From NCBI RefSeq assembly GCF_900099825.1, contig NZ_LT629693.1, positions 5,715,001 to 5,779,000 of the forward strand: 64,000 nt of DNA. Direction: 5' to 3'. Below are positions 48,627 to 57,221 of this stretch, one piece after another. Position 1 is the stretch's first letter. Each line of letters starts with the position of its first letter. Position numbers and translations under genes: made by a program. Source of the stretch: Bradyrhizobium ottawaense. Lineage in GTDB: Bacteria; Pseudomonadota; Alphaproteobacteria; Rhizobiales; Xanthobacteraceae. The notes beneath the pieces were generated by a model, which had not been told where the DNA came from, searched no databases, and saw only the letters and a program-made list of their open reading frames with translations.

Positions 48627-48872
48627 TCAGTCCCTGTCACCGTAAGCACAATCTGCCGGATCAGCTTCGTGTGCGCCCAAGCTCGGATCGAAGCGGAATA
48701 GTGTAGAGCAATAGGGGCAGACGATCTCACTGGCGTCGCCCATCTTGAGGTAGATGTGTGGGTGATCTTGCGGCGGTTTATCCCCGATGCACTTGAACTC
48801 GCGGCAGCCAATGCGCACGATCGGCACCCCGACTTCATTATGAAACGTCGGAGAAAGTTCCATCTGCAGCAC
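48627..48872 (-). CDS. Zinc-finger domain protein (CHCC type)
   Basis: This 81-residue protein has the CHCC zinc-finger pattern: FKCIGDKPPQDHPHIYLKMG, then EIVCPYCSTLFRFDPSLG. Ligands are the first Cys, a His of the DHPH group and the C-X2-C pair. It resembles the NDUFS6-like zinc protein of rhizobia and mitochondrial complex I. The second Met (48863) is another possible start. It lies 171 bp after rpoH on the same strand. Confidence 0.85.
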   Translation of the reverse strand: MLQMELSPTFHNEVGVPIVRIGCREFKCIGDKPPQDHPHIYLKMGDASEIVCPYCSTLFRFDPSLGAHEADPADCAYGDRD

Positions 48873-49043
48873 GCAGCTTAGGCGCTCGCTCGATGACGCA
48901 AGGTGCCGTGCATGGATCGTCGAGCGAGGGCTCGATCAGCACCCGGTGAGCGGCGCCCCTCTCGCGTCGTTCGGTTGCCGTAAAACGTACCCATAGCGGC
49001 ACGTCCACCGTCAGTTTCTCCCGCCACGGGAGAAGGTTGGAAG

Positions 49044-49943
49044 CTAACGCACCTCCAGAGGCGCCGGGATCGCCACCGCCGCGACGCGGTGCTTCACGGC
49101 GTTCTGCACCTTCGCGAAGGCGCTCACCTCGATTTGGCGCACGCGCTCGCGCGAGACGCCGAATTCCTCAGCCAGCTCCACGAGCGTGATCTGTTCCTCG
49201 GCGAGCCGACGCGTCTCGAAGATGCGCCGCTCGCGCGTGTTGAGCACGGTGAGCGCATCGGACAGCGTCTTGCGGCGGTTATCGAACTCCTCGCTCGCGG
49301 CGAGCGTCGTCTCCTGGTCCGGGGATTCGTCCACCAGCCGGTCTTGCCACTCGCCGGAATTGCCGTCCTCGCGCATCGCGGCGTTGAGCGAGGCGTCGCC
49401 GCCGAGCCGCCGGTTCATGTAAATCACGTCCGTTTCGGTGACGCCGATCCGCCGGGCGATGATCTTCACCTGGTCCAGCCGCATATCGCCATCGTTGAAT
49501 ACGGAGATTTTGCTCTGGGCCTTGCGCAGGTTGAAGAACACCTTCTTCTGGTTGGCCGAGGTACCCATCTTCACCAGCGACCACGAGCGCAGGATATATT
49601 GCTGGATCGCCGCCTTGATCCACCACACGGCGTAGGTGGCGAACCGGAAGCCCTTCTCTGGCTCGAAGCGCTCGACCGCCTGCATCAGGCCGACACTGCC
49701 CTCGGAGATCGCCTCGGAGATCGGCAGGCCGTAGCCGCGATAGTCCCTGGCGATCTTGGCCACGAGCCGCAGATGGCTGGTGACCAGCTTGTGCGCCGCG
49801 TCGCGATCGCCGTGCTCGCGCCAGCGCTTGGCTAGCATGTATTCTTCCTGGTGCTCCAACATCGGGAACCGCCGGATTTCCTCAAGATAATGGGTGAGGC
49901 CGGGTTCGGCCGTAAGGATCGGCAGGGCCGCGTTGCGGGCCAT
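49044..49943 (-). CDS. rpoH: RNA polymerase sigma-32 type factor
   Basis: This 299-residue sigma-70 family factor of the RpoH group has region 2 in SHLRLVAKIARDYRGYGLPI and FRFATYAVWWIKAAIQQYIL, the RpoH box-like QKKVFFNLRKAQSKI, and region 4 in LVELAEEFGVSRERVRQIE. The frame opens at TTG 49958, but the ATG at 49943 has GAGGG upstream. It is divergent from a MarR gene across a 98-bp region with TTTCGAAA sites. It directs heat-shock promoters such as those of chaperones. Rhizobia usually have several paralogs, so this may be one of them. Confidence 0.95.
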   Translation of the reverse strand: MARNAALPILTAEPGLTHYLEEIRRFPMLEHQEEYMLAKRWREHGDRDAAHKLVTSHLRLVAKIARDYRGYGLPISEAISEGSVGLMQAVERFEPEKGFRFATYAVWWIKAAIQQYILRSWSLVKMGTSANQKKVFFNLRKAQSKISVFNDGDMRLDQVKIIARRIGVTETDVIYMNRRLGGDASLNAAMREDGNSGEWQDRLVDESPDQETTLAASEEFDNRRKTLSDALTVLNTRERRIFETRRLAEEQITLVELAEEFGVSRERVRQIEVSAFAKVQNAVKHRVAAVAIPAPLEVR

Positions 49944-49962
49944 GATCCAAGCCCTCAAACTA

Positions 49963-50033
49963 GTTTCGAAACAAAATTAACTGCATCCGATCGGTTGTCA
50001 AGTTAATTTCGAAACACTATTATATTTTCGAAG
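49963..50033. promoter_or_regulatory. Three TTTCGAAA-type sites between rpoH and marR
   Basis: GTTTCGAAAC at 49963-49972 is a perfect 10-bp palindrome. ATTTCGAAAC (50006-50015) and ATTTTCGAAG (50024-50033) are close variants. All lie in the shared promoter of rpoH and marR. They are plausible operators for the MarR protein; binding is an inference. Confidence 0.6.
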
Positions 50034-50041
50034 AGGTAATC

Positions 50042-50644
50042 ATGTCAGCGCGCGAAACGGCAGAGCTCCTGCTGCAGGTGGGACGGCTCGTACAAGCTGA
50101 GGGCTATGACGGCGAACTCAGTCCGGCCCAATGGATGGCGCTCCGCTTCTTCGCCCGTGCCAACCCGTTCTCACGGACGCCGTCGGCTTTCGCGGAATTT
50201 CAAGCGACAACCCGCGGCACCGCAACACAAGCCATTAAGGCGCTTGAAGCGGGTGGGTACTTGGTTCGACGGCCAGTCAAGACGGATGGGCGAAGCGTAA
50301 GTCTGCGACTGACGAGCAAGGGCAAAAAAGCGCTTGCACGCGATCCGTTCGAGGTTCTGGTGCGCGCCGTGGATTCGCTCGACGCGACAGAGCGAACTGC
50401 GATGCGTCGCGCCCTGCACCAGGTGTTGTCCACTCTAGCTACGAGTGGGGCGCATCGGCGCCTCGGTGTTTGCCCGGACTGCACGCACTTCGGCAGAGAG
50501 ATGTGCGGCAACCTGCCGAGCACGGGCCCCTCGACCGCTGAATGCCTGCTCCTCGGTGTTCCGATTCAGCCAGAGGACGTAGGTCTTCTTTGCGTCCATT
50601 TTCAACCAATGAACGAGCACCGCGAGGACGGACGGACACCGTGA
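50042..50644 (+). CDS. MarR-type regulator with C-terminal cysteine cluster
   Basis: This 200-residue winged-helix regulator has a DNA-binding part at about residues 45-95 (ATTRGTATQAIKALEAGGYL, then RRPVKTDGRSVSLRLTSKG). The C-terminal 60 residues are unusual: Cys144, Cys147, Cys155, Cys168 and Cys184 in CPDCTHFGREMC, AECLL and LLCVHF. Such a set could hold an Fe-S cluster or zinc and so sense redox state. It is followed 38 bp later by ferredoxin. AAGAGG precedes the ATG. It is divergent from rpoH. Confidence 0.85.
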   Translation: MSARETAELLLQVGRLVQAEGYDGELSPAQWMALRFFARANPFSRTPSAFAEFQATTRGTATQAIKALEAGGYLVRRPVKTDGRSVSLRLTSKGKKALARDPFEVLVRAVDSLDATERTAMRRALHQVLSTLATSGAHRRLGVCPDCTHFGREMCGNLPSTGPSTAECLLLGVPIQPEDVGLLCVHFQPMNEHREDGRTP

Positions 50645-50682
50645 ATGAGTTCACCACTGCGATCTGCTGAAAGGACGCTTAA

Positions 50683-51018
50683 TTGACCTTCGTCGTCAAC
50701 GAGAGCTGTATTCGCTGCAAAATCATGGACTGCGTCGACGTGTGCCCCGTGGACTGCTTCTATGAGGGCGAGAACATGCTCGTCATCCACCCGGACGAAT
50801 GCATCGATTGTGGGGTCTGCGTGCCGGAATGCCCGGTCGACGCGATCAAGCCTGACACCGAGCCGGGGCTTGAGAAATGGCTGTCGCTGAATGCGGAATA
50901 CGCGAAAATCTGGCCAAATATTATGGTCAAAAAAGCGCCTCCGCCCGATTCTAAGGAGTGGGAGGGGAAGCCGGACAAGCTCCAATACTTCTCACCAAAT
51001 CCCGGCGCGGGTGATTGA
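50683..51018 (+). CDS. fdxA: 7Fe ferredoxin FdxA
   Basis: This 111-residue ferredoxin has two clusters: [17 protein letters not shown] and [15 protein letters not shown], then a C-terminal extension ending in FSPNPG. The family holds one 3Fe-4S and one 4Fe-4S centre. The start codon is TTG (50683) after AAAGGACG; no ATG or GTG is available at the conserved N-terminus TFVVNESC. The weak start may set a low level. It follows the MarR gene closely and may be in its operon. Confidence 0.93.
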   Translation: MTFVVNESCIRCKIMDCVDVCPVDCFYEGENMLVIHPDECIDCGVCVPECPVDAIKPDTEPGLEKWLSLNAEYAKIWPNIMVKKAPPPDSKEWEGKPDKLQYFSPNPGAGD

Positions 51019-51108
51019 GGCGGACAAGGTCAACGTCCACCCGGTTTGCGACGTACTATTGGTAGCGAGCCAAAGCCACGAATTGAGAAGCAAACCCGGC
51101 GAAAGATC

Positions 51109-51760
51109 ATGAGTTTCTTCGAGCGTCTAAAGACAGAAGCATCCGCTGAGTGGCGGGCCTACACCGAGCATCCCTTCACGAACGGGTTGGCAGACGGTTC
51201 GCTCGCCGAAGCGTCGTCACTACCTCGTTCAGGACTACCTGTTCCTCACCGAGTTTGCTCGCGCCTACGCGCTCTCCGTAGTCGCCCAAGCTCGCTGACA
51301 TGCGTGAAGCGGCGGCCGGCTCTCGGCCATCCTCGACATCGAGATGAACCTGCATGTGAAGCTCTGCGCCGGCTGGGGCCTGTCGCCCAGCGATCTTGAA
51401 CAAACCCCTCCGGCGGTCGAGATGCTGGCCTATACACGCTACGTGCTCGACGCGGGAATGCGCGGCGATCTGCTGGCACTCAAGGTGGCGCTTGCCCCCT
51501 GCGTGATCGGCTACGCGGAGATCGCGACACGGCTCGCCTCGCGACCCGATGCGCACGCTGCAACGAACCCATATCGCGTTTGGATCGCCGAGTATGCCGG
51601 TGCACCATACCAGGAGGTCGCGGCGAAAGTGCGCGCGCACCTGGAGGGTCTCGCCGATCTCTACCTCACGCCGGCCCGCGAGGCAGAGCTGATCGTGATC
51701 TTTAAGGAAGCCACCCGGCTCGAGGCTGACTTCTGGGAAATGGGCTGGCGTGCGGGCTAG
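51109..51760 (+). pseudogene. TenA/thiaminase II-like gene with frameshifts
   Basis: It begins MSFFERLKTEASAEWRAYTE, the normal TenA start, and ends with FKEATRLEADFWEMGW. In the middle the frame is lost: after SLAEA the sequence continues in another frame as RRHYLVQDYLFLTEFARAYA, and then returns as MNLHVKLCAGWGLSPSDLEQ. At least two small indels are needed, so it is inactive as it stands. TenA helps thiamine salvage. It follows fdxA. Confidence 0.85.
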
Positions 51761-51928
51761 CGTGTTGAATAGTCACGGACTGCGTACCGTGTCGGAAAAG
51801 CTTGCGAAACGTGGTTGCCAGCATATTGCGCGAGGTGGGCGGACGACCGGTCATGCTACGAATCTGCGCTGAGCACTGTCGTGCGTCCCGTCGGCGGGTG
51901 CCGTACCGTCGAGGCGTTCGATCGGAAG

Positions 51929-51958
51929 TCCCGCCGGCACGCCCGGCGGGTCCTTTAT
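51929..51958 (+). terminator. Putative terminator hairpin
   Basis: CCCGCCGG/CCGGCGGG with loop CACGC is followed by TCCTTTATT, after the TenA pseudogene. On the opposite strand it would end the cupin fragment. Confidence 0.55.
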
Positions 51959-51976
51959 TCAGATTCTAGTTGCTCT

Positions 51977-52096
51977 TTAGGTTGCGGCGACCACTGTTCG
52001 TGTAATTGCCGGTGAAGCAGGGCTGGTTTGCGCGGTCCCGGAGGCGGGAAGCGCCATCGCGCCGAGCAGCAGTAGTCCGGTTGTCCTGAACTGCAT
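51977..52096 (-). pseudogene. 5' fragment of a secreted (cupin-like) protein
   Basis: From ATG 52096 with a strong GGAGG ribosome site, the frame encodes a signal peptide (MQFRTTGLLLLGAMALPASG) then TAQTSPASP and RTVVAAT, and stops at TAA after 39 codons. A start of this quality with a full signal peptide but no mature domain suggests a gene cut short; the RTVVAAT end resembles the beginning of secreted cupin proteins. Confidence 0.5.
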
Positions 52097-52178
52097 GATT
52101 GCCTCCCAGGTTCAGCGGATAATCGCAGCACTATAGGCTCTCCCAACGCCTCTTGGAATGGCAGGTCGCTTCGAGCTG

Positions 52179-52547
52179 CTATTGGGACAAAACCGGGAGC
52201 AAAGGCCGAGCGAAACTGAGTTCGTGGCCGTCGGGGTCATTGAGGTGGAAGAAGCGCTCACCCCATTCGGCATCGTGGGGCACGGTAGCTGGCTGGTATC
52301 CCGCTGCGAGCGCACGGTCGTAAAGTGCATCAACATCGGTAACGTAGAAGATTACCCGCCCCCACCAGGACCAGCGCCCCTCGGCAGGCTGGGCGATGAG
52401 GTTGAGATAGCTCGTCCCTGCTCGAAAGCTGGTGAATGACCACTCTTCGCCGCCATGCAGGACCTCAAACCCCAGCGCGCGGTAGAATCGGACAGCTCGT
52501 GGCATTTCGTGGGTGCCCAGTGTGACCGCGCTGATCCCCTCGATCAT
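52179..52547 (-). CDS. VOC family protein (glyoxalase/bleomycin resistance type)
   Basis: This 122-residue VOC protein begins MIEGISAVTLGTHEMPRAVR with GGAGG upstream; the longer frame to 52610 has no support. Core segments are FYRALGFEVLHGGEEWSFTS and the C-terminal ERFFHLNDPDGHELSFARPL, with metal-binding Glu/His in DGHELSF. The substrate is unknown. Confidence 0.87.
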   Translation of the reverse strand: MIEGISAVTLGTHEMPRAVRFYRALGFEVLHGGEEWSFTSFRAGTSYLNLIAQPAEGRWSWWGRVIFYVTDVDALYDRALAAGYQPATVPHDAEWGERFFHLNDPDGHELSFARPLLPVLSQ

Positions 52548-52643
52548 GGACAGAACCCTCCTGTTTAATTTCCCTTCGCCGTTTGGCATCATGCTCGCTA
52601 TGCCTGGCACGCGTGCAGTTCGCGCCGCTATAGCGCCAAATAG

Positions 52644-53111
52644 TTATCGCTGCACCGTCCCGAATACATGATCCCAAAACGTTGTGCTGACACCGTAGTT
52701 TCGAGTCGCGAACCTGTGGTGGCTTCGGTGATGCTTAAGTAGGGGTAAAGGCAAATTGCCTGGGCGGTGGTGAGCGCAGTGATGCACAAACAAATACCAA
52801 GCATAGGCAATCAACGCGCCCGCCAGGAATGCGCCACCGGCAATCGAATAGACGAACGCGAAACAACCCCAAATTTGCCAGAAAACTGTAAGGACCGGCT
52901 CGTCGGGATTGGCATGATGCAGGGCGTGCTGCGTTGGTGTTAGATTGTGTAGCACGAAGCGATGAACGACATATTCGCTGAGGGTCCATGCAACGGCTCC
53001 ACCTGCGAAAAGCGCACCGGCGTACCTCGTTTCAAGCGGCGAGATCGCAAGCAGCATGATTGCGAGCACGGAGGCAACTAACATCTCGCCGAAATAGGTG
53101 ATGGCGGTCAT
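52644..53111 (-). CDS. Fatty acid hydroxylase / sterol desaturase family protein
   Basis: This 155-residue membrane protein has the di-iron histidine boxes: HRFVLH, HALHH, HHCAHHRPGN and HHRSHHRF. Membrane segments include VLAIMLLAISP and GAFLAGALIAYAWYLF. The short chain is typical of bacterial hydroxylases such as carotenoid or fatty acid types. The product is unknown. Confidence 0.88.
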   Translation of the reverse strand: MTAITYFGEMLVASVLAIMLLAISPLETRYAGALFAGGAVAWTLSEYVVHRFVLHNLTPTQHALHHANPDEPVLTVFWQIWGCFAFVYSIAGGAFLAGALIAYAWYLFVHHCAHHRPGNLPLPLLKHHRSHHRFATRNYGVSTTFWDHVFGTVQR

Positions 53112-53322
53112 GCTCTAGCTTAGGCGCCGACCATTAGATGCGCAAACGCGACATCGAAAAAGGGGCGATAAGCCCCATCAACGGGCTACGAGCTGGCTTG
53201 CGAAATCGACGAGGTGGTCGAGCGCACATTGCGCTACGATGTAGATCCTTGTTGCGACCAAAGCAAAAGGCCCGGCATTGCTGCGGATCCTTCTTATTTA
53301 AACGAGCTCTGAACGGTTGGGC

Positions 53323-54029
53323 TTAGAAATCCATGCCGCCCATGCCGCCGCCACCCGCAGGCATGCCGCCGCCTGCGTTCTTCTTCGGCACTTCGGCCAC
53401 CATGGCTTCGGTGGTGATCAAGAGAGCCGCAACCGAGGCCGCGTTCTGGATCGCTACGCGAACTACCTTGGTCGGGTCGATGATGCCCTTAGAGATCAGG
53501 TTGTTCCCTGGTCTGCGATTCGAAGCCGTAGGCATATTGATCCTTCTCGAGGATATTGCAGACGATCTCGACGCCGGTCTTCTGGTCGTCGTTCTTGGTG
53601 CGAAGCCCCTTGAGATGCTCGGAGGCACGCAGCAAAGCGCCGCCGCCGCCCGGCACGATGCCTTCTTCCACGGCCGCACGGGTCGCGTGCATCGCGTCAT
53701 CAACGCGATCCTTGCGCTCCTCGACCTCGACCTTGGTCGCGCCGCCGACGCGGATCACCGCGACGCCGCCCGCGGGCTTGGCCAGACGCTCCTGCAGCTT
53801 CTCACGGTCGTAGTCCGAGGTGGTTTCCTCGATCTGCGCCTTGATCTGATTGACTCGGACCTCGATGTCGGCCTTCTTGCCGGCGCCGTTGACGATCGTG
53901 ATGTTCTCCTTGTCGATCATCACCTTCTTGGCGCGACCGAGCATGGCGAGGGTGACGTTCTCAAGCTTGATGCCGAGATCTTCCGAGATCGCCTGACCGC
54001 CGGTCAGAACAGCGAGGTCCTGCAGCATG
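53323..54029 (-). pseudogene. Truncated second groEL copy
   Basis: This is a degraded copy of groEL residues from about 285 to the end. It keeps [19 protein letters not shown], then [20 protein letters not shown] and the C-terminal tail [12 protein letters not shown]. The first half is absent (break near 54029). A stretch of about 24 residues is deleted after GVEIV, and a frameshift occurs near SQT, so no working chaperonin can be made. Sequence downstream (including a damaged terminator near 53268) also matches the groEL locus at 43.7 kb, so the duplication was larger. Confidence 0.9.
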
Positions 54030-54061
54030 TCCACGCCGTATCGATCGATCCAGCTCAGCAC

Positions 54062-54317
54062 GTCAGGGAGCCCTGAAGAATCTATTTGAAACTTAAAATA
54101 TTTAGATCTAGACTGTTAGAGTACTCCGGAAGATCCGGCCTGAACGCTTTAGTTGTACCTTTTTGCCTTCGCGCGTTCGCATTTGCGACACTCTAATCTC
54201 GACTTGCGGCTTGATCGTCGAGCATCACTTTGAGAGGCTGCGTCAATCACGACTTTTTGCCTCTCCCTGAATTGGCGGGCCTTGCCTGCGTCTCTGTTGT
54301 AAGAGGCCAGTACCTAA
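54062..54317. other. Gap without genes
   Basis: About 255 bp between the groEL remnant and the NYN-domain gene. I see no gene, hairpin or repeat that I can support; it is less GC-rich than its neighbours. Confidence 0.4.
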
Positions 54318-54941
54318 ATGCCATCTTCCTCAAACAAGATTGCATTGTTCATTGATGGCGCCAATTTCTACGCGACGTCCAAGACGCTCGGTTTCGACAT
54401 CGATTACAAGCGCCTGCTCAAGGAATTCCAAAGTCGCGGAACGCTGTTGCGCGCGTTCTACTACACCGCAATCATCGAAGATCAGGAATACTCGTCGATC
54501 CGCCCGTTGATCGACTGGCTCGATTATAATGGCTACACGGTCGTCACCAAGGCGACCAAGGAATTCATCGACGCCTTTGGTCGACGCAAGGTGAAGGGCA
54601 ACATGGACATCGAGCTTGCCGTCGATGCCATGGAACTCGCAGGTCACATTGACCAGATGGTGCTGTTTTCCGGCGACGGCAACTTCCGCTCGCTGGTGGA
54701 GGCGGTTCAGCGCCGCGGCGTCCACGTCACCGTGGTTTCGACCATTTCCAGCCAGCCACCGATGATTGCCGACGAGCTGCGGCGCCAGGCGGATGTCTTC
54801 ACCGACCTTGTGGAATTGCAGTCCAAGATCGGCCGCGATCCGTCCGAGCGCCCGGCTCCGCGCGAACCGCGTCATCACGCCCCGCAATTCCTGCACCGTG
54901 CGACCACCATAGCGCCGACGGACGACGACTTCGACGATTGA
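54318..54941 (+). CDS. NYN domain protein (LabA/DUF88 type)
   Basis: This 207-residue protein has a PIN-like NYN nuclease fold: NKIALFIDGANFYATSKTLG with the first Asp, KVKGNMDIELAVDAMELAG with acidic residues, and VLFSGDGNFRSLVEAVQRRG with further Asp and Asn. The C-terminus is a disordered Arg/Pro-rich tail. NYN proteins are predicted metal-dependent RNases; the target is unknown. The gene seems intact and alone. Confidence 0.9.
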   Translation: MPSSSNKIALFIDGANFYATSKTLGFDIDYKRLLKEFQSRGTLLRAFYYTAIIEDQEYSSIRPLIDWLDYNGYTVVTKATKEFIDAFGRRKVKGNMDIELAVDAMELAGHIDQMVLFSGDGNFRSLVEAVQRRGVHVTVVSTISSQPPMIADELRRQADVFTDLVELQSKIGRDPSERPAPREPRHHAPQFLHRATTIAPTDDDFDD

Positions 54942-54997
54942 TAGAGTTGGCCCATCTACCATGAAAAGGGCCGCCGACAGTATGGCCAGCGGCCCGA

Positions 54998-55115
54998 CTG
55001 GGCTCAAAATAGTTTCGGAAACAAAACAGAACTCTCAGCCCTGGGGTGAACCGCAGTCTAGCCATCATTCGTCGGACCACCTGGCCCAATTATATTTTAG
55101 GTCCGAAGAGCATGA
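54998..55115 (+). promoter_or_regulatory. Degraded copy of the marR promoter
   Basis: TAGTTTCGGAAACAAAA (from about 55007) resembles TAGTTTCGAAACAAAA before marR with one extra base. TTATATTTT followed by GAAGAG and ATG (55090-55114) resembles TTATATTTTCGAAGAG and the marR start at 50020-50044, with a short insertion. The order of elements is the same in both. It may have been copied from the rpoH/marR region. Confidence 0.45.
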
Positions 55116-55337
55116 CGGGCGAAGGCCATCGCGACCATCATTGATTGTATCTCGAAAGACAAAGGCGCCACCGCCGACGAGATCGTGGCGGCGCTGGTGA
55201 AGGCATTCCCGGGTCGCGAAGTGGACGGCATGAGAAAGACCGTGCTGATCCAAGGCGTCTATCAAACTCCCTTCGATGGCGCAGCTTGCGGCAGCACGGT
55301 CGGCTATTTCATCTATAGGGCAGCGACGCTGGCTTGA
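55116..55337 (+). pseudogene. Coding-like fragment, frameshifted start
   Basis: A reading frame without a usable start contains AKAIATIIDCISKDKGATAD, then EIVAALVKAFPGREVDGMRK and TVLIQ, a pattern that looks like a small helical DNA-binding protein. The ATG at 55112 is out of frame by one base. The part after VLIQ is not family-like. It is probably the remnant of a gene. Confidence 0.4.
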
Positions 55338-55578
55338 TCAGCTCATCGAGATATCGGGGATCGTTGGCCCGACAAACTGGCAACGCACCAGAGCCTTATT
55401 TAAGGCCGTGCGTCCACTGGCAAGCAGGTACGGCTCCGTTCGACACCGCTCGACGCAGCACACCTCCACGCAAACGCAACGCAACGGCGGGCCGTCGAGG
55501 GCAACCTTGGCGGCTTTTGCGTATGGCCAGATATGCGCACAAAACCGGCGCGCCGTTGGGTCGTTGGTGAGTTCGAAT

Positions 55579-55857
55579 ATGGCAGACTTACTGACTGGAA
55601 AACGTATGAGCCGCGCGCATATTTGGCGGATGGATCAAATTCTGCCGCCAGAGCTAAATGATTTGGAATTTGAGGCCATACGACAGCTCGCGGCGCATCC
55701 GGCTACCCATCACATTCCGCCTCACATTCAATCCCGGCTCAAGGATATCGGTTATGCGAAGGAAGTCTTAGGCGGCATCGTTCTGACTAAGGACGGCTTA
55801 CAGCGGATTTCGGAAGGCAGACTGGTAGCACCGGTTCATACATGGAGAATGCGCTAA
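55579..55857 (+). CDS. Hypothetical protein, about 92 residues
   Basis: The reading frame is open from 55276, but only the part from MADLLTGKRMSRAHIWRMDQ onward looks like a real protein. It continues ELNDLEFEAIRQLAAHPATH, then SRLKDIGYAKEVLGGIVLTK and DGLQRISEGR, which has a winged-helix flavour. It overlaps the next gene by 16 bp. I do not recognise the family. Confidence 0.4.
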   Translation: MADLLTGKRMSRAHIWRMDQILPPELNDLEFEAIRQLAAHPATHHIPPHIQSRLKDIGYAKEVLGGIVLTKDGLQRISEGRLVAPVHTWRMR

Positions 55858-56212
55858 AGGCACTGGCACTGGCTTTCGGAATGGTCGCTGCCAGCGCAGC
55901 GCACGCCGAGGAAGTCTTGTTGTCATGCTGGGGAACCATCGAAGTGATCCAGCAGGGCAAGCAAGTCAATCCGGTGGGTAAAAAATATTCGATTTCTGTC
56001 GCGGTAGATATTGCCAAGAAAACTATAACGATCGATGGCGTTACTTGGCCAATCCGTGGAGACACTTCACTGGAAACGATTGTGGCCATAGTCCCGGACA
56101 AAGGTGCGCCACGCTCAACCGAATGACTGGCGCAGCAAATGTTCACTTCATCGAACAAACCGCACCTAAGAAATTCTACGGCGAGTGCAAACCAGCGCAG
56201 AAACTGTTCTGA
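55842..56212 (+). pseudogene. Secreted hypothetical protein, disrupted near the 3' end
   Basis: It starts MENALKALALAFGMVAASAA, a signal peptide, followed by VLLSCWGTIEVIQQGK and KKYSISVAVDIAKKTITIDG. The frame stops at 56126, but a second frame at once continues NVHFIEQTAPKKFYGECKPA and QKLF to TGA at 56212, the expected end of such proteins with a matching second cysteine. A small indel has split the gene. The function is unknown. Confidence 0.6.
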
Positions 56213-56225
56213 GGCGTAAAGTTGC

Positions 56226-56492
56226 CTACTTCGTCTTCGCTGCATCTGAGGCCAACGAATGCGCCATTCCTTGAATTTCATCTGATCGGTAGTCATCAGT
56301 GTCGCCTGTTGGACCAGCGTGGCGAACGCCATCTGGCTCCGGTGACAGGGGACCGAACCGTTTTATGTCATTGGGATCGGCAATGTGATAAAAGGTATAG
56401 TAGCTCTGCGTCGGCTTGAACAAAACTGTTGCGCCGCCTCCACCCTCTAGAACATCGACCGTAAAATCATCTTCGGATGGCCGCTTCCTCAT
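56226..56492 (-). CDS. Hypothetical protein, 88 residues
   Basis: From ATG 56492 with AAGGAG upstream, the product begins MRKRPSEDDFTVDVLEGGGG and has TVLFKPTQSYYTFYHIADPN, a beta-rich sequence. The C-terminus (DTDDYRSDEIQGMAHSLASD) is acidic. The longer frame from 56537 has no ribosome site. I do not recognise a family. Confidence 0.5.
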   Translation of the reverse strand: MRKRPSEDDFTVDVLEGGGGATVLFKPTQSYYTFYHIADPNDIKRFGPLSPEPDGVRHAGPTGDTDDYRSDEIQGMAHSLASDAAKTK

Positions 56493-57095
56493 CTGCCGCT
56501 CCTTGGGACAAAGCGCGTCACGCCTTAGTCGTACCAATCCTTCCGATCACGCGGGCAGCGTCCTGGCCTCCTCAATGGGCGCCCTCGGCGGGGAAACTTG
56601 TGCCGGCAGAAATCAAAACCCCGCCCTCGGATGGGGTCGAAGGACGGGGCCAACCAATCAGAATCAAGTCAGCGCCACGGGCAGAGACGCCTTGTAAGAA
56701 ACATATCACCGCTCCGGCGGCGGACAATCCACGGATTCGTGACCGGATCCGTAACCTGTGAGGCCGTTTTGTTTCTGAAGAGCCGCACGTTCGCATCGCA
56801 CCAATTGTGCGAGATCAAATTCACTCCCTATCCGATGAATTAGGTTCAACTCTGCATTCTACCGAGTGGTGGTCCCAATTTGCATCGTTCCGGTTTTATG
56901 CGTGGGAGCACGGCCCCCGTTTGACCCCACTGAACTCAGCGGGGCTGTGCTTCTGCCTTTTGGGCTGCCCAAATTACTAACCTGCGAATTGTTCCGCCCG
57001 AGTTTGAAAATATTGACGGCACCTGATTGATCCATCGCAATGAGGTTTGATCGTTTCCGGCGAACATAACGATTCAAAAACATTGGGAGGATGTC
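56493..57095. other. Gap of about 600 bp without supported genes
   Basis: Only short frames without ribosome sites are open. A long-range dyad AGCACGGCCCC / GGGGCTGTGCT lies near 56908-56952 and could form a hairpin, but it has no T-run. Confidence 0.4.
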
Positions 57096-57221
57096 ATGTC
57101 AGATGCGCAGGAAACCTTCGCAATGACCGCTGTGCTTTTCGGCCTATCGTTCGCCGGGATTTTCCTATTTTGGTTCGCCGAGAAGTTTAGGCCTAAGCGA
57201 GGGTCGACAACTCGGCGTTAG
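57096..57221 (+). CDS. Small single-pass membrane protein, 41 residues
   Basis: MSDAQETFAMTAVLFGLSFA leads into a hydrophobic helix (GIFLFWFAE), then a basic tail (KFRPKRGSTTRR). GGGAGG lies before the ATG. The charge pattern gives a cytoplasmic C-terminus. The function is unknown. Confidence 0.5.
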   Translation: MSDAQETFAMTAVLFGLSFAGIFLFWFAEKFRPKRGSTTRR

